A stretch of 64,000 nucleotides of DNA from Typhlomys cinereus (lineage: Eukaryota > Chordata > Mammalia > Rodentia > Platacanthomyidae). The stretch covers positions 4,075,140 through 4,139,139 of the forward strand of contig JALPQD010000125.1 of assembly GCA_023101885.1 (NCBI GenBank). The letters run 5' to 3'. The notes under the pieces are model-generated. The model was not told the DNA's origin. It saw only the letters and a list, made by a program, of their open reading frames with translations, and did no database searches. Positions 13,125 through 24,839 of this stretch are shown here, one piece after another. A program made the position numbers and the translations under genes. How positions within the stretch are numbered: the stretch's first letter is position 1; the number at the start of each line of letters is the position of its first letter.

Positions 13125-13469
13125 TGTACTAGTTACTCTTTTCTGTCGTTATGAGAGAACACCCGAAGTCAAGCAATTTAAGGGAGAAAGGGATATTTAT
13201 TCAGCTTCTAGTTCCAAAGGGGAGGTACAGTCTTTCATGGTAGAAACAGTATGATTGGCTGGCAGAAGCTGGAGACAAGTTAAGTCACTACTGACCTGCT
13301 GGAGGCTGAGAGCCTTAAGAGCAGACCTCTCCAGGAAGTAGGGTACAGCTAATGCACCTCAAGGCCCAACCCCTGTGACTGCCTTCTTCCAGCAAGGCTC
13401 CACCTCTTAAAGGTACCATGATCTCCCCAAACACATGAGACTATGGGAGACACATTTCAAACTATGACA
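13125..13469 (-). mobile_element. ERVL-MaLR solo LTR with perfect 5-bp TSD
   Basis: On the minus strand it starts TGTCATAG and ends AGTAACTAGTACA (TG...CA), as MaLR LTRs do. Inside are the 'catgatctccccaaacacat' (reversed) and 'ggcccaacccctgtgac' (reversed) blocks shared with the LTR at 35541-35925. The five bases on each side are identical (ATCTC at 13120-13124 and 13470-13474), which is the ERVL-type target duplication. The boundaries are therefore exact. Confidence 0.85.
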
Positions 13470-13627
13470 ATCTCTTATCACCTAAACCAACCATGAAAGT
13501 CAGAGCACCATACCTGGAATCTTGGATGGATAAAGTGCAATGTATCCTTCTCCAAACTCATGGAATGAGACTTCATTTCAACAAGATCCCAAAGTGCTTC
13601 CTTGCTCATTAAAATTTGAGAAGCACT

Positions 13628-14536
13628 AAGTTTCCAGGAGTTAGTGTATTTTCTGTTGTTTGTTGTGTTGTGGATCTCAAGCTTTAGGCTGTGCTGGTCT
13701 GATAAGGTACAGGCTAGAATTTCAACTTTCCTGTATATGTGGAGATTCGTTTTGTGGCCCAATATGTGATCTATTTTGGAGAAAGTTCCGTATGCTGCTG
13801 AGAAAAATGTGTATTCTTTGGTGGCAGTCTCCTACTTTTACTCCATCTACCTTTGAATATACTGTTATAAAAAGACTCTAATTTAACAGGTTTTTATCTC
13901 TGGCCAGGGGGTGACATCCAATACCCATCAAGATGGAGCCAAGGGCGTTGCAGGAGCAGCAAAACTGAAAAAAAAATCAACAAACCATAATTCAGAACAT
14001 CAGAGACTCTATATCAACCACATGGAATCAGGCCAGCCAAATCTCTCCCCATCCTAAAGCTCAGGGAAATTTGTGGAAGAGGGGGCGGTAAGATTGTAAG
14101 AGCCTAAAGATGGGGAGGAGCAATGATATGCAAGATACTCCACACAAGTTAGGGCTGAAGCAATCATAATAGGACTTTGCATGACCTGTGCAATGTCCAA
14201 CACATTATTGACCCCTCAAAGTCTAGCATGGGCTAAAGGCACTAAGATCCTTAGAAGCTAGGGATTAACAGCCACAATAGTGTTCATTACTTAAGAGGAA
14301 CACAAGAAAGGGTTCTAGGAAATGCCACTGAATCCTTACACCTCATCAGAGAGGAGGACCCAGAGGAATTAAAGGATGCTCCAGGGATGGGGGGGCACTG
14401 GGAGATAGGGAGGATCCAGGGAGGGGGGGAAAGGAAGGAGAAAAGAGGGAAGGGAGCAAGGGTGTCCAACAAGGGGTGGAGGGAGGGAGGGGACCGGTGT
14501 AACTACTAAGTTTGTATGAGCGGAAATAAAAAAAAA
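13628..14536. mobile_element. 5'-inverted, truncated L1 (twin-priming form)
   Basis: Two L1 pieces lie head to head. 13628-13824 is a minus-strand piece of ORF2, matching the region around 50650-50840 of copy C at the end of the endonuclease domain. 13825-14536 is plus-strand 3' UTR ending in the G-rich tract, 'gtttgtatgagcgg' and a poly(A). The whole is flanked by the 12-bp repeat TTGAGAAGCACT (13616-13627 and 14537-14548). A 5' inversion inside one pair of target duplications is the known twin-priming product. It encodes nothing functional. Confidence 0.9.
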
Positions 14537-14548
14537 TTGAGAAGCACT

Positions 14549-15479
14549 GCAGAACCTGACAGCTTGACTAAATGCTACAGGCAGTTTCTAAAGCTTACAT
14601 TTTCTTGTCACATGTTTCCTTAAGTCTTTGTCTTCCTTGTGTACAACTGAAAAGGAATCCAAAATACAAAACAGGAGTGCCATCATTACTTTAGCTAGAT
14701 AATTTCTTGTGTCCAACTTGGGAATTGCATTGATTCAAGGGTGCTGAACGTTGTCTGATACTTTCATAATTCTCTGTTCCTGGCAAACTGTTCCCTTGTT
14801 CAAGACAGATACTATCTCATGCTATTTCTTTTTCAGGCCTGGGGTCTACCACAATGTCTGGTAAACAGTGGGTAACAAACAGCATTTGCTGAATAAATGA
14901 ATGAGACCATTTTACTTCGCACGCACTTATCATTATAAATTAACTCCCTTGTGGGTTATAGAACCTGAAAAGTAAATGTCTTGTCTTGCCAAGCTTCATT
15001 TTATCTTCCAGCATCTAGCAGAAACATCTTGCACGTAAAGTTGAGTGCTTCCAAAGTTGAGCTAAAGTAATCATTGGGCAGGAAAAACAACCATGTTCAT
15101 TTCCCAAATGGACAATTTACTTGGAGAGTAAAGGGCCACCTGTTGTCCAGTAGTCAAGTTCAGAGAGGTGTGGATGAGAACAAATTATTGTCATCAAATG
15201 TAATGGGTAGAACCTCGCCTGAAGGAAAGAAAAGATTGTGGACATCAATTTTCTAGTATCTTGGTGAGTTCTCTATTATTCTTGGCACTGGTGTTTTTAT
15301 TGTTATGCAGAGAACAAAGTCAACTTCTTTTAAAAACTCCAAGTTTAAAAACACCTTTTAGGCATTTTCTATAGTGTAAAACTGGAAGAGTGGTAACACA
15401 TTTATTTCAGAGACTGAAGCGAGGCTCAAACAAGATTCTGTAGGTAAAAGATTTGGTGTAGTTATTTTTTTTTAAATAA
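14549..15479. other. No recognised feature
   Basis: No gene or repeat recognised. Confidence 0.5.
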
Positions 15480-15975
15480 CTGTTTTTCTGTTTCTTGACA
15501 GTTTCACATATTATGCAGTGAATCTAAGGTATTTTCACCTGTACTGCTGGATCCAACCCCCTTCATCCCCCACTGAATACCTCCTAGGTTCATGTCTCTT
15601 TGTGTATTTGACCCACAGACTTCTAGAGTTGACTTAATTAACATATGCCTGGGTACTTGTTGAAACATAGGTGATTTGTCACTAGATGCACCACTAAGAA
15701 AGTGGTTGCCCTTCCCACTGACAGGATTAGCCATCAATAGTCCATCAAGGAGTGGTGCCTTGTGCCGGTCTTCCCTTTCCCATGATGGAATGACAATAGA
15801 CCCGGTCTTGTGATTGTTCAGGTAAACACAGCTACAGTTACTTCATGGGTGCAACAGTCCTGCCACTGTTCTCATGATACTGTTTGTCAAAACTCCTTCC
15901 CACCTGTGGCTCTTACATTCTTTCCTTCTCCTCTCCCACCATGTTCCCTGAGGCTGGTAAGGCAATGTAGAAGTC
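15480..15975 (-). mobile_element. Old rodent L1 3' UTR-like remnant
   Basis: It resembles the old L1 3' region at 1845-2420: C/T-rich on the plus strand, with 'cacagctacagttacttcat' and 'gctcttacattctttcctt' phrases. It is non-coding and diverged, and is followed directly by a SINE. Confidence 0.5.
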
Positions 15976-15980
15976 CTGTT

Positions 15981-16257
15981 CAGAGCTCAGGTGGCTCAGG
16001 AATTAGCAGAAGGACCTGAGTTTGATCCCAGATTCTACATAAAAATATCAGGTAGAAATGGGAGCAGCCTGCACTCCAGGGTCTGGAAGGAGTCTGGGAA
16101 ATCCCAATGAAGCAAAAAAGAGGTAAAGTAATCCAGGACGATTCCCAAAGTAACCCTTGAGCTTCCATAGGCACACACAGTACACTGTGACACACACACA
16201 CGTGCACACACACGCACATGCATGTGCATAAAAATGAAATAAGGTTTTTAAAAAAAC
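15981..16257 (+). mobile_element. B2-like tRNA-headed SINE
   Basis: The head 'gagctcaggtggctcaggaa' and the B-box-like 'gagtttgatccc' match the young copy at 61330. The body 'gggagcagcctgcactccag' follows, then a CA-rich tail and a terminal A-run. It is older than the copy at 61330. Confidence 0.8.
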
Positions 16258-16854
16258 AAGTACTATTTAGGGCTAAGCACTCCACAGTCACTTATTCTCT
16301 TTTTGTTTTTAATACATTTTTATTGTACTTTGCTCATTGTGATTTTCCCTATTAAACACCTTCCATACAAATGAAGCTACTTGTTCAAAGTCTGAGAGTT
16401 TCATGAATCTGTAAGTATAAAGATAAGTTTTTAGATGGCAGTTTGATCTACTTCCCAAGTAGCAGAATAGGAGTAGTTTGTTCTCTCTAGGGTATATGAT
16501 CTCCCCACCTCTCCATCCCCCAGTCCTTAGCCAAGTTTAACAACACTGGGCATGTATTCTTTCCTGAAAAGCAAGTCTTAAATATAACCCAAAAGCATTT
16601 GGTGATCACCATAATATTCATGCCACTATTATACTAATAGGAACATCTTACCATACTGGTTATTATCCTAGTTCACAGTATTTATTTATGAGTAGGTGAA
16701 ATTAATGATGGTTTTTCTTTCCCAGCAGCCTACATAACATCCTCTGGCACTATGAAAACAATCCAGCAAGGAGGAAACTTCCAGTCAGTTCCAGTTGTAT
16801 TCCTCCATATCCTGTGTTCAGCATGTGTGATTTTACATGGTTATTTTATCAATA
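16258..16854. other. No recognised feature
   Basis: AT-rich, nothing recognised. Confidence 0.5.
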
Positions 16855-17040
16855 CTTCATGTTTATTTATTTGTTTATTTATCTGTTTAAGAGAGCACAT
16901 ACATTCATGCCAGAGTGCATGGGTAGAGGTTAGGAGACAACTTTAACAAGTCATTTTCTCCTTTTCTATATGGATTTGAGGACAGAAATCAGATCACCAA
17001 GTTTGTAAGCAGGTGCCTTACCTATTGAGCTGTCTTAATT
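16855..17040 (-). mobile_element. B2-like SINE, old
   Basis: The left end is a T-rich tract with TTTATT repeats (reversed A-rich tail). The right end 'gcaggtgccttacctattga' reverses to a degenerate tRNA-like head. This is a weak match and a probable old B2-type element. Confidence 0.5.
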
Positions 17041-17492
17041 GCCCTTGACATAGTTCTTTATACTAATTAGCTACTAATCAAATGTTAAGCTTCTTATTCT
17101 TCATTGGCATAAATAAAATGTCTTTCCTAAGGATATATCCTTCATTTTTTTATTCCACTTTTATTTAATCACTACATATTTCATGGAGATCTATGGAACC
17201 ACAAAAAATTTTGGAAGGAATAATACTTGTCTCAAGCCTTGGATGATGTCATAAAAAAACAGGAAGGAGGAGAATTCAGATAAATAAACAATACAAACAA
17301 TCACACAGAGGTAGTCCTATTTATAATATAAGGGAATTCCTTAGCTCAACCCAGTGTCACAGCACTCCCAGATGGGTTAATACTTCCTTACTGCCCTTCT
17401 ATGTTAATACCAGTGTCACAGCTTGCCCATAAACGTGACACCCTCCCATTTGCCCCTCCACTTCTGCTAACATTTCCATGCATACACCACAG
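17041..17492. other. No recognised feature
   Basis: Nothing recognised before the L1 3' end. Confidence 0.45.
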
Positions 17493-20002
17493 AGGCAACA
17501 TTTATTTTTTATTTATAGTGTATTTTTTCCATTCATACAAGCTTGATAGGTACCCTGTTCCCCTCCCTTCCTCCACTCCTCCCTGGCTCATGTTGCTCCC
17601 TCTCCCCTTTTCCTCTTTCTTTCCCCCCTCCCTCCCTTTCTCCCAGTGTCCCACCCTCCAATTCCTGGAGCATCCTTTACTGTGCATGTCAAACTTCACT
17701 CTGAGTAATCCACTCTGATGAGGTGTAAGGACTCAGTAGCATTGCCTAGAGCTTTCTTTTGCTCCCCTTTAGTATAGGAACCCTATTGTGGCTGTTAATC
17801 CCTTGCTAGTGCCTGTGATCCATGCTAGACTTTGGGGGGTCAATGATATGTTGGTCATTGCGCAGGTCATGCAAAGGCCTATTATGATTGCTTCAGCCCT
17901 AATTTTTGTGGAGTATCTTGCATATCATTACTCCTCCCATTAGGCTCTTACAATATTACTTCCCCCTCTTCCGCGAATTTCTCTGAGCTTTAGGATGGGG
18001 AGAGATTAGGCAGGCCTGGTTCCTGGTGAATAATGTAGGGTCTCTGATATTCTGAATTATGGTTTGTGGTTTTGTTTTGTTTTGTTTAGTTTTCCAGTTT
18101 TGCTGTTCCTCCACCATCCTTGGCTCCATCCTAATCACCTCCTAGCCAAAGATAAAAGGCAATTAAAATAGACTCTTATTATAAAAGTAGATTCAAAAGG
18201 AGATGGAATAAGAGGAGGAGACCACAGTAAGGGGGGTCAGTCTCCCATTTGCAGGATGGTTAACTTCTATCTGTCAGACTCTATGCCCATCCAGTCTGGT
18301 GAGATCAAACCTCATCAGTTGCAAGTGAGCAGGAAGGAAAGTCTGTGAGCTTAACCAGATGAATCATTACTTACATGCAGTACTTGATGGTGGCCTATTT
18401 TCTCTGCTGAAGCATGATTCCCTCTCTCCTTGTTTCTAGTGGGTCCCTCCTTCCCCTTCTCTACTGTTTATACTCTTTGCAATTACTGTAAGTATTACAG
18501 AGATCTATCTTTGAGTGTGTCTCTAAGTGGGTTTGGTACTGGGATCCACTTATTAGGGAGTACATACGGCGCTTAATTTTCTGTGTCTGGGATACTTCAC
18601 TCAATATAATTGTTTCTAATTCCATCCATTTCCTGGCAAATTTCATTATTTCATCATTTTTGATGGCTGAGTAGTATGCCATTTTATAAATGTACCACAT
18701 TTTCCTAATCCACTCATCAACTGTTGGACATTTGGGTTGATTCCATGACTTTGCTATTGTAAACAGTGCTGCTATGAACATGGTCGCGCTTCTGCTATTG
18801 AGGTGAATTTTTGCTGTAAGGGGGATTATTCCCAATAGTGGAATAGCAGGGTGATATGACATTTCAATCTTTAACTTTTTTAAGAATCGCCAGATGGCTC
18901 ACCAGAGTGGCTGTATAAGCCTGCATTCCCACCAGCAATGTAGAAGAGTTCCCTTCTGGCCACATCCTCTCCAGCATTTGGTGTTGCTTGTATTGTGAAT
19001 TTTTGCCATCCTGACAGGGGTGAGATGATATCTCAGGGAGGTTTTCCATTTCCCTGATGGCTAAGGATGCGGAACATTTTTTAAGATACTTGTTAGACAT
19101 TTCAAATTCGTCCCTGGAAAAGTTTCTTTTAAGTTCCAAAGCCCAATTTTTAATTGGGCCATTTGTTTCCTTGTTATTTAGTTTTCTCAGTTCTTTATGC
19201 ACTCTGGATAATAGAGCTCTATCAGATAGGTGGTTAGTGAAGATTTTCTCCCATTCTATGGGTTGCCTTTGTGCTTGAGTTACAATCTCTTCATCTGAAC
19301 AGAAGCTCTTTAATTTCATAAGGTCCCATCTGTTGAGTGTTGGTTGTAGTGACTATGCTATTGGATTTCCGGTTAGGAACTGTTAGCCTAGTCCAATCAG
19401 TTTGAGGCAGTTCCCTCCCCTTTGAACTAAGGTTTTTATAGGTTTTTATGTCTCTGGCATTAAATTGAGGTCCTTGATCCATTTGGAATTAAGTCTTGTA
19501 CATGGTGACAAAAATGGGACCAGTTTTCATCTTCTGCCTGTGGACATCCAGTTTTGCAAGCACCATTTGTTGAAGATTCTGTTCTTCCATTGAATTTTTT
19601 TGGCCTCTTTGTCAAAGATCAAATGGCTGTAATTGTGTGAGCTTATTGTGTGGGTCTTCAACCCTTATCCATTGATCTGTGAGTCTATTTTGGAGCCAGT
19701 ACCAGACTGCTTTTATAACTATGGATTTATAGTATAGATTAAGGTTTGGTATGGTGATACCTCCAGCAGTGTTTTTCTTATTCAGGATTGTTTTTGCTAT
19801 CCTGGGTCTTTTGTGCCTCCATATGAATTTTGAGATTGTTCGGTCAACTTCTTTAAAGAATTGCTTTGGGATTTTGATTGGTATAGCAGTGAACGTGTAT
19901 ATTGTTTTTGATAGGATGGTCATTTATATGATATTGATTCTGCCAATCTAGGAACATGGGAGGTCTTCTCACCTTCTAGTGTCTTCTGAAATTTCTTTCT
20001 TT
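17493..20002 (-). mobile_element. Older L1, 3' half (continues at 26307 and 29859)
   Basis: This is the 3' part of a minus-strand L1. The poly(A)/3' end lies near 17493-17520, the C-rich plus-strand tract (reversed G-rich 3' UTR) at about 17560-17650, the rest of the 3' UTR to about 18460, then the ORF2 C-terminus. It is broken at 20002 by insertion of copy A and resumes at 26307 in register. It is more diverged than A or C and shares variants with copy E. Confidence 0.9.
18461..20002 (-). pseudogene. L1 ORF2 C-terminal remnant (older element)
   Basis: Minus-strand fragments at 19923-19612, 19482-19291, 19319-18864 and 18862-18461 line up with the C-terminal third of ORF2 in copy C. They include the conserved '[17 protein letters not shown]' and '[14 protein letters not shown]' stretches. 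Several frameshifts separate them. The normal stop (TAG in copies A and C) has become CAG here, so the last frame runs on about 30 codons. The Cys-rich motif region is damaged. It cannot make ORF2p. Confidence 0.9.
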
Positions 20003-20968
20003 TTTTTTTTTATTAAAAATTTAATTATACATTTTAAAATTTTTTACCAGTTCCCTCCCTCCCCCCTCCCCTTCCCCCAGTGTCTCCCCCCCAATTCCCA
20101 GAGAGTCCTTTATTGTGTGCGCCTAACTCTCCACTGGGTCCTCCTCTCCGATGACATATAAGGACCCAGTGGCATTTCCATAAGCCCTTTCTCTTGTTCC
20201 CCTTAAGCATAAGATTACTACTATGGCTGTCAATCCCTTGCCTCCAGGGGTCTCGGTGCCCTTAACAGATGCTAGACTTTATGAGGGCAACAGTGTGCTG
20301 GACATTGCGCAGGGCATGCAAAGTTCCATTATGATTGCTTTGGCCCCAACTATTGTTGAGAATCTTGCAAATCGTTGCTCCTCCCATCCTTTTGCTCTTA
20401 CAATCTTACCGCCCCCTCTTCCGCAAATGTCCCTGAGCTCCAGGATGGGGAGAGATTAGGCTGTCCTAGTTCTATGTGATTGATATAGAGTCTCTGAAGT
20501 TCTGGATTGTGGTTTGTTGATTTTCTTTTGCAGTTTTGCTGCTCCTGCAATTCCCTTCACTCCATTCTGCTGGGCACTGTATGTCACCCCCTGGCCAGAG
20601 ACAAAAAGCTGTTAAACTGGAGTCTTGTTGTAATAGCACATTCAAGGGTAGATGTAATAAGAGTAGGAAACCTCACTGAGGGAGGGGTCCATCACCCATT
20701 TGCAAAATGATTACTTTTTATCTGCTAGACTATATGCCCTCCCCTTCTGGTGAGATCAGGAAAGAACGTCTGTGAACTTAACCAGGTTTCTCATTACTTA
20801 CTTGCAGACCTTGATGGAGGCCTATTTTCTCTGCTGTAACATGGTCTCCTCTCTCCTTGTTTCTGGTGTGGCCCTCCTAACCCATCTCTCTTGTTCATAA
20901 TCCTTGCAATTACTGTGTTACATAGGTTTACTTTTGAGTGTCCCGATGTGGGCTGGGCGAGTTTGGTA
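20003..20968 (-). other. L1 copy A 3' UTR
   Basis: Follows the ORF2 stop. It contains a conserved block near 20400-20450, an AATAAA-containing 'cacaataaaggactctct' (reversed near 20110) and a G-rich purine tract (C-rich on the plus strand, 20050-20092), then A-rich sequence and the poly(A). The matching region in copy C is 53902-54913. Confidence 0.9.
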
Positions 20969-23900
20969 CTAGGAGCCACCTATTAGGGAGTACATACAGC
21001 GCTTAATTTTCTGGGTTTGGGATACTTCACTTAATATAATTCTTTCTAATGACATCCATTTCCCAGCAAATTCCAGTAATTCATCATTTTTGATGGCTGA
21101 GTAGTACTCCATTGTATAGATGTACCACAGTTTCCTTATCCACTCGTCAACTGTTGGACATTTAGGTTGATTCCATGACTTTGCTATTGTAAACAGTGCT
21201 GCTATGAACATGGTCGAGCTTGTGCTATCGAGGCGAACCTCTGCTGCTTGGGGGGTTATTCCCAAAAGTGGGATAGCAGGGTCATATGGCATTTCAATCT
21301 TTAATTTCTTTAAGAATCTCCAGACGGCTCGCCAGAGTGGCTGTATGAGCCTGCATTCCCACCAACAATGTAGGAGAGTTCCCCTCTCCCCACATCCTCT
21401 CCAGCATTTGTCGTTGTTTGTACTGTGGATTTTTGCCATCCTGACCGGGGTGAGATGATATCTCAGGGAAGTTTTGATTTGCATTTCCCTGATGGCGAAG
21501 GAAGTGGAGCATTTTTTAAGATAATTGTTAGACATTTTAATTTCATCCCTGGTAAAGTTTCTTTGAAGTTCCAGGGCCCATTTTTTAATTGGGCCAGTGT
21601 TTTCCTTGGAGTTTAATTTTCTAAGTTCTTTGTGCACTCTGGACAGTAGAGCTCTGTCAGATATGTGGTTAGTGAAGATTTTCTCCCATTCTGTGGGTTG
21701 CCTTTGAGCTCGTGTGACAATCTCTTTATCTGAACAGAAGCTCTTTAATTTCACAAGATCCCAACTGTTGAGAGTTGGTAGCAGTGACTGTGCCATTGGA
21801 TGTCTGTTTAGGAAGTGTTGGCCTAGCCCAATCAGCTCGAGGGAGTTCCCTATCCTTTCAACTATGGCTTTTAAAGTCTCTGGCCTGATATCAAGGTCCT
21901 TGATCCATTTGGAATTAAGTCTTGTACATGGTGACAAGTACGGGTCCAGCTTTAATCTTCTGCATGTGGAGATCCAGTTTTGCCAGCACCATTTGTTGAA
22001 GATGCTGTTCTTTTTCCATTGGATTCTTTGGGCCCCTTTGTCAAAGACCAAATGGCTGTAACTTTGTGGGCTTATATCTGGGTCTTCAATCCTTATCCAT
22101 TGATCTGTGTGTCTATTTTGGAGCCAGTACCAGGCTGTCTTTATAACTATGGATTTGTAGTATAGACTTAGGTTTGGTATGGTAATACCTCCAGCTGTGT
22201 TTTTGTTACTCAGGATTGTTTTGCTATCCTGGGTCTTTTGTGCCTCCATATGAACTTTGAGATTGTTTGGTCAACTTCTTTGAAGAATTGCTTTGGGATT
22301 TTGATTGGTATAGCATTGAATCTGTATATTGCCTTTGGTAGGATGGTCATTTTTACAATGTTGATTCTGCCAATCCAGGAACAAGGGAGGTCTTTCCACC
22401 TTCTGGTGTCTTCTGCAATTTCTTTCTTTAGGGTTTTAAAGTTTTCATTGTAAAGGTCTTTTACCTCCTTAGTTAGGTTTATACCAAGGTATTTCATTTT
22501 TTAGGGGTTATAGTAAATGGCATGGTTTCTCTCAAGGCTTTTTCACTTCTTTCATTCTGGGCATATAGGAAGGCCTCTGATTTTTGCACATTTATTTTGT
22601 ATCCTGCCACCCTGCTGAACTTCTCAATTAGTTCCAGGAGCTTCCTGGTGGAGTTTTTGGGATCACTCAGGTATAAGATCATGTCATCTGCAAACAGAGA
22701 TAGCTTGACTTCTTCCTTGCCAATTTGAATCCCTCTTATGTCCCTTTCTTGTCTTATGGCTTCGGCTAAGACTTCAAGTACAATATTGAATAGAAGTGGT
22801 GAGAGTGGACAGCCTTGTCTTGTTCCTGATCGAAGTGGGAATGCTTCCAATTGTTCCCCATTGAGCATAATCCTTGCTGTGGGCTTGTTGTATACAGCTT
22901 TTATTATTTTGATAAAGGTTCCTTCCATTCCTACTGTCTCTAGCGTTTTGATCATAAAAGGCTGTTGGATCTTGTCAAAAGCTTTTTCTGCATCTATCGA
23001 GAGTATCATGTGGTCTTGGACTTTGGACTGGTTTACATGATGAATTACATTTATTGATTTGCGTATGTTGAACCAACCTTGTGTGCCGGGGATGAAGCCT
23101 ACTTGGTCCCCATGAATGATCTTTTTAATATGTTTTTGAATCCGATTTGCTAAGACTTTGTTGAGAATCTTTGCATCTGTGTTCATCAGGGAGATCGGCC
23201 TATAGTTTTCTTTTTTAAGTGAATCTTTATTAGGTTTTGGGATTAAAACGATATTAGCTTCATAGAAGGAATTTGGTAGTGTTCCTTCCTTTGCTATTTG
23301 ATGGAACAGTTTAAGGAGTATTGGTGTTATTAACTCCTTAAATGTCTTGTAGAACTCTGTGCTGAATCCATCTGATCCAGGACATTTTTTGGTGGGAAGA
23401 TTCGAGATTACTTCCTCAATTTCCTTATATGTTATGGGACTATTTAAGTAATTCACAACTTCCTGATTCAATTTAGGTAATTTGTGTTTACTTAGAAATT
23501 CATCCATCTCTTTTGTGTTGTCAAACTTCACAGAGTATAAGTTTTTGAAATATGATGTTATAATTCTCTGGATTTCTTGGGTATCAGTAGTGATAACTCC
23601 ATGTTCATTTCTAATTTTGTTAATTTGGGTTTTCTCTCTCTTGCTTTTGGTTAGTTTAGCTAGGGGTGTATCAATCTTGTTGATTTTTTCAAAGAACCAG
23701 CTTTTTGATTGGTTGATTTTTTCTATCGTTTTCTTAGTCTCGATTTCAGATATTTCTCCCCTTATTTTGCTAATCTCTTCTCTTCTACTGCTTTTGGGAT
23801 CAGATTGCTCTAGTTTCTCTAAAGCTTTAAGCTGCATTGTTAAGTTGTTTATTTCTGATGTTTCCATTTTTTTGACGTGGGCATTAAGAGCTATGAACTT

Positions 23901-24789
23901 ACCTCTTAGAACAGCTTTCATTGTGTCCCAGAGATTTTGGTAAGTTGTATTTTCGTTATCATTCACTTTCAGGAAATCTTGAATTTCCTTTTTAATTTCT
24001 TCCTGAATCCAGTTCTCATTCAGCATCATAGTGTTAAGTTTCCAGGAGTTAGTGTATTTTCTCTTGTTTGATGTGTTGTGGATGTCCAGCTTTAGGCCGT
24101 GGTGGTCTGATAGGGCACAGGTTAGAATTTCAACTTTCTTGTACATCTGTAGATTCATTTTGTGGCCCAATATGTGATCTATTTTGGAGAAAGTTCCGTG
24201 TGCTGCTGAGAAAAATGTGTATTCTTTGGTGCGTGGGTGAAAAGTTCGATAGAGATCTGTGAGGTCCATTTCTTTCAGGGTTTGATTAAGTTCCAAAATG
24301 TCTCTGTTAAGCTTTTGACCTGTTGATCTATCCCATGTAGAGAGGGCGGTGTTGAAGTCCCCAAGAATTATCGTTTGGGGGTTGATTTCTTGCTTTAGAT
24401 GCTGTAGGGTTTTCTTAATGAATGTGGAGGGGCCCATATTGGGTGCATATATGTTCAGTAATGTGAAGTCTTCCTGGTGAATTGTACCTGTGACTAAAAT
24501 GTAGTATCCATCCGTGTCTCTTATAATTTTTTTTGGTTGAAATCCACTTTGTCTGATAGCATAATGGCTACCCCTGCCTGTTTTCTGCTTCCATTTGCTT
24601 GTAGAATTGTTGACCAGCCTTTTATTTTTAGAGCGTGCCTATCTTTTGTGGTGAGATGGGTTTCCTGCAGGCAACAGATTGATGGATTGTGATTTTAATC
24701 CAAGTTTGTAATCTGTGTCTCTTGATCGGTGAATTAAGTCCATTAACATTTAGTGTTATAATGGAGAAACTATTGTTAATTCCAGACAT
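20969..24789 (-). pseudogene. L1 ORF2 of copy A (four 1-bp gaps)
   Basis: Encodes the L1 endonuclease/reverse transcriptase. The start is the ATG at 24789 and the stop is at 20969, a span of 3,821 nt. Compared with copy C it lacks one base in each of four homopolymer runs: near 24693, 24537, 22497 and 22219. Adding these four positions gives 3,825 nt, the same as copy C without its extra base. Longest open parts: 24437-22494 (endonuclease end, RT with FADD at the active site), 22497-22210, and 22249-20969 (C-terminal domain with the C-x3-C-x7-H-x4-C motif). No stop codon arises by substitution. Either this is a very young inactivated copy or the gaps are assembly errors. Confidence 0.93.
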
Positions 24790-24839
24790 TTATTATGTTT
24801 AGTAGCTTTTATAAGTATATTGCTTCGCTTTTAATGGTG

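Noticed and set aside
23482..23943. 153-codon antisense open frame in L1 ORF2 (also at 50925-51386 in copy C)
   Set aside because: It is the mirror of a coding ORF2 segment and appears in each young copy because the copies are alike. No start context, motif or independent conservation supports a protein.
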